DNA from: Candidatus Gastranaerophilales bacterium
Lineage (GTDB): Bacteria; Cyanobacteriota; Vampirovibrionia; Gastranaerophilales; Gastranaerophilaceae
Length of the DNA stretch: 6,080 nucleotides
Assembly: GCA_021202305.1 (NCBI GenBank)
Contig: JAJQDG010000039.1
Span: forward strand, 1-6,080
Reading direction: 5' to 3'
Both the position numbers and the translations under genes were made by a program. A model generated the notes under the pieces. It was given only the letters and a program-made list of their open reading frames with translations. It was not told where the DNA came from and searched no databases. How positions within the stretch are numbered: the first letter of the stretch is position 1; each line of letters opens with the position of its first letter. Below are positions 5,948 to 6,080 of the stretch, piece after piece.

Positions 5948-6080
5948 ATGGCAAGAGTTTTGATTTCAATGCCCGAAAAATTTTTAGATGAGATTGACCA
6001 AATCGCAGATACGGAAAATCGTTCCCGCTCGGAACTTATCCGTGAAGCCTTGAGGACATATATTCATCGATCAAAAATCA
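5948..6080 (+). CDS. Ribbon-helix-helix (CopG/Arc-type) DNA-binding protein, N-terminal part, runs off right edge
   Basis: The 44 visible residues begin MARVLISMPEKFLDEIDQIA and continue through NRSRSELIREALRTYI, still open at 6080. The pattern is one short beta strand with alternating residues (RVLISM), a helix (KFLDEIDQIA), a turn with RSRSELI, and a second helix (REALRTYI). This is the RHH fold: such proteins dimerise and insert the paired strand into the DNA major groove. It resembles MazE/EndoAI-type antitoxins and CopG-family regulators. AAGGAG (5935-5940), seven bases before the ATG, is a near-perfect ribosome site, stronger than most in the operon before it. It has its own upstream gap and candidate promoter, so it is probably a separate transcription unit. 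Whether it is an antitoxin, a metal-responsive regulator or another RHH protein depends on the missing C-terminus and the next gene. Confidence 0.85.
   Translation, partial: MARVLISMPEKFLDEIDQIADTENRSRSELIREALRTYIHRSKI

Overview
The window comes from an AT-rich bacterial genome. It is dominated by one tightly packed plus-strand gene cluster for folate one-carbon metabolism. A glycosyltransferase family 9 gene on the left edge (the family of LPS heptosyltransferases) hints at a diderm (Gram-negative) cell envelope. A CooC-like nickel ATPase hints that the genome also encodes a nickel carbon monoxide dehydrogenase (CODH), possibly with a Wood-Ljungdahl pathway. I cannot place the organism in a phylum. 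A low-GC diderm anaerobe is the best description, and a reduced or host-associated genome is possible given the broken alr gene.

Layout: (1) 1-287, minus strand, is the N-terminal 95 residues of a GT9 glycosyltransferase that runs off the left edge. (2) 288-337 is a 50-bp divergent promoter region. (3) 338-5817, plus strand, looks like a single operon: cooC-like, folD, alr (interrupted), gcvT, gcvH, gcvPA. Junctions are a 3-nt gap, a 4-nt ATGA overlap, an 8-nt gap, a 4-nt ATGA overlap and a 1-nt TAATG overlap. (4) 5818-5947 is a very AT-rich intergenic stretch with a plausible promoter and no clear terminator. (5) 5948-6080, plus strand, is the start of a ribbon-helix-helix (CopG/Arc-type) DNA-binding protein that runs off the right edge.

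How the genes work together: GcvPA (with a GcvPB not seen here), GcvH and GcvT convert glycine and tetrahydrofolate to CO2, NH3 and 5,10-methylene-THF, or run in reverse. FolD interconverts methylene-THF, methenyl-THF and 10-formyl-THF. A CODH maturation ATPase at the head of the same operon suggests that glycine, folate and CO2/CO one-carbon chemistry are tied together, although no CODH or acetyl-CoA synthase gene is visible. Alanine racemase has no obvious place in this pathway.

The most striking observation is a single in-frame TAA at 2407-2409 inside an otherwise complete alanine racemase reading frame. All hallmark motifs survive on both sides and there is no frameshift. It is most simply a very recent nonsense mutation or a sequencing error. 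The second notable points are the missing gcvPB directly after gcvPA and the CooC-like gene at the head of the operon. I found no rRNA, tRNA, CRISPR array, insertion sequence or clearly new system.
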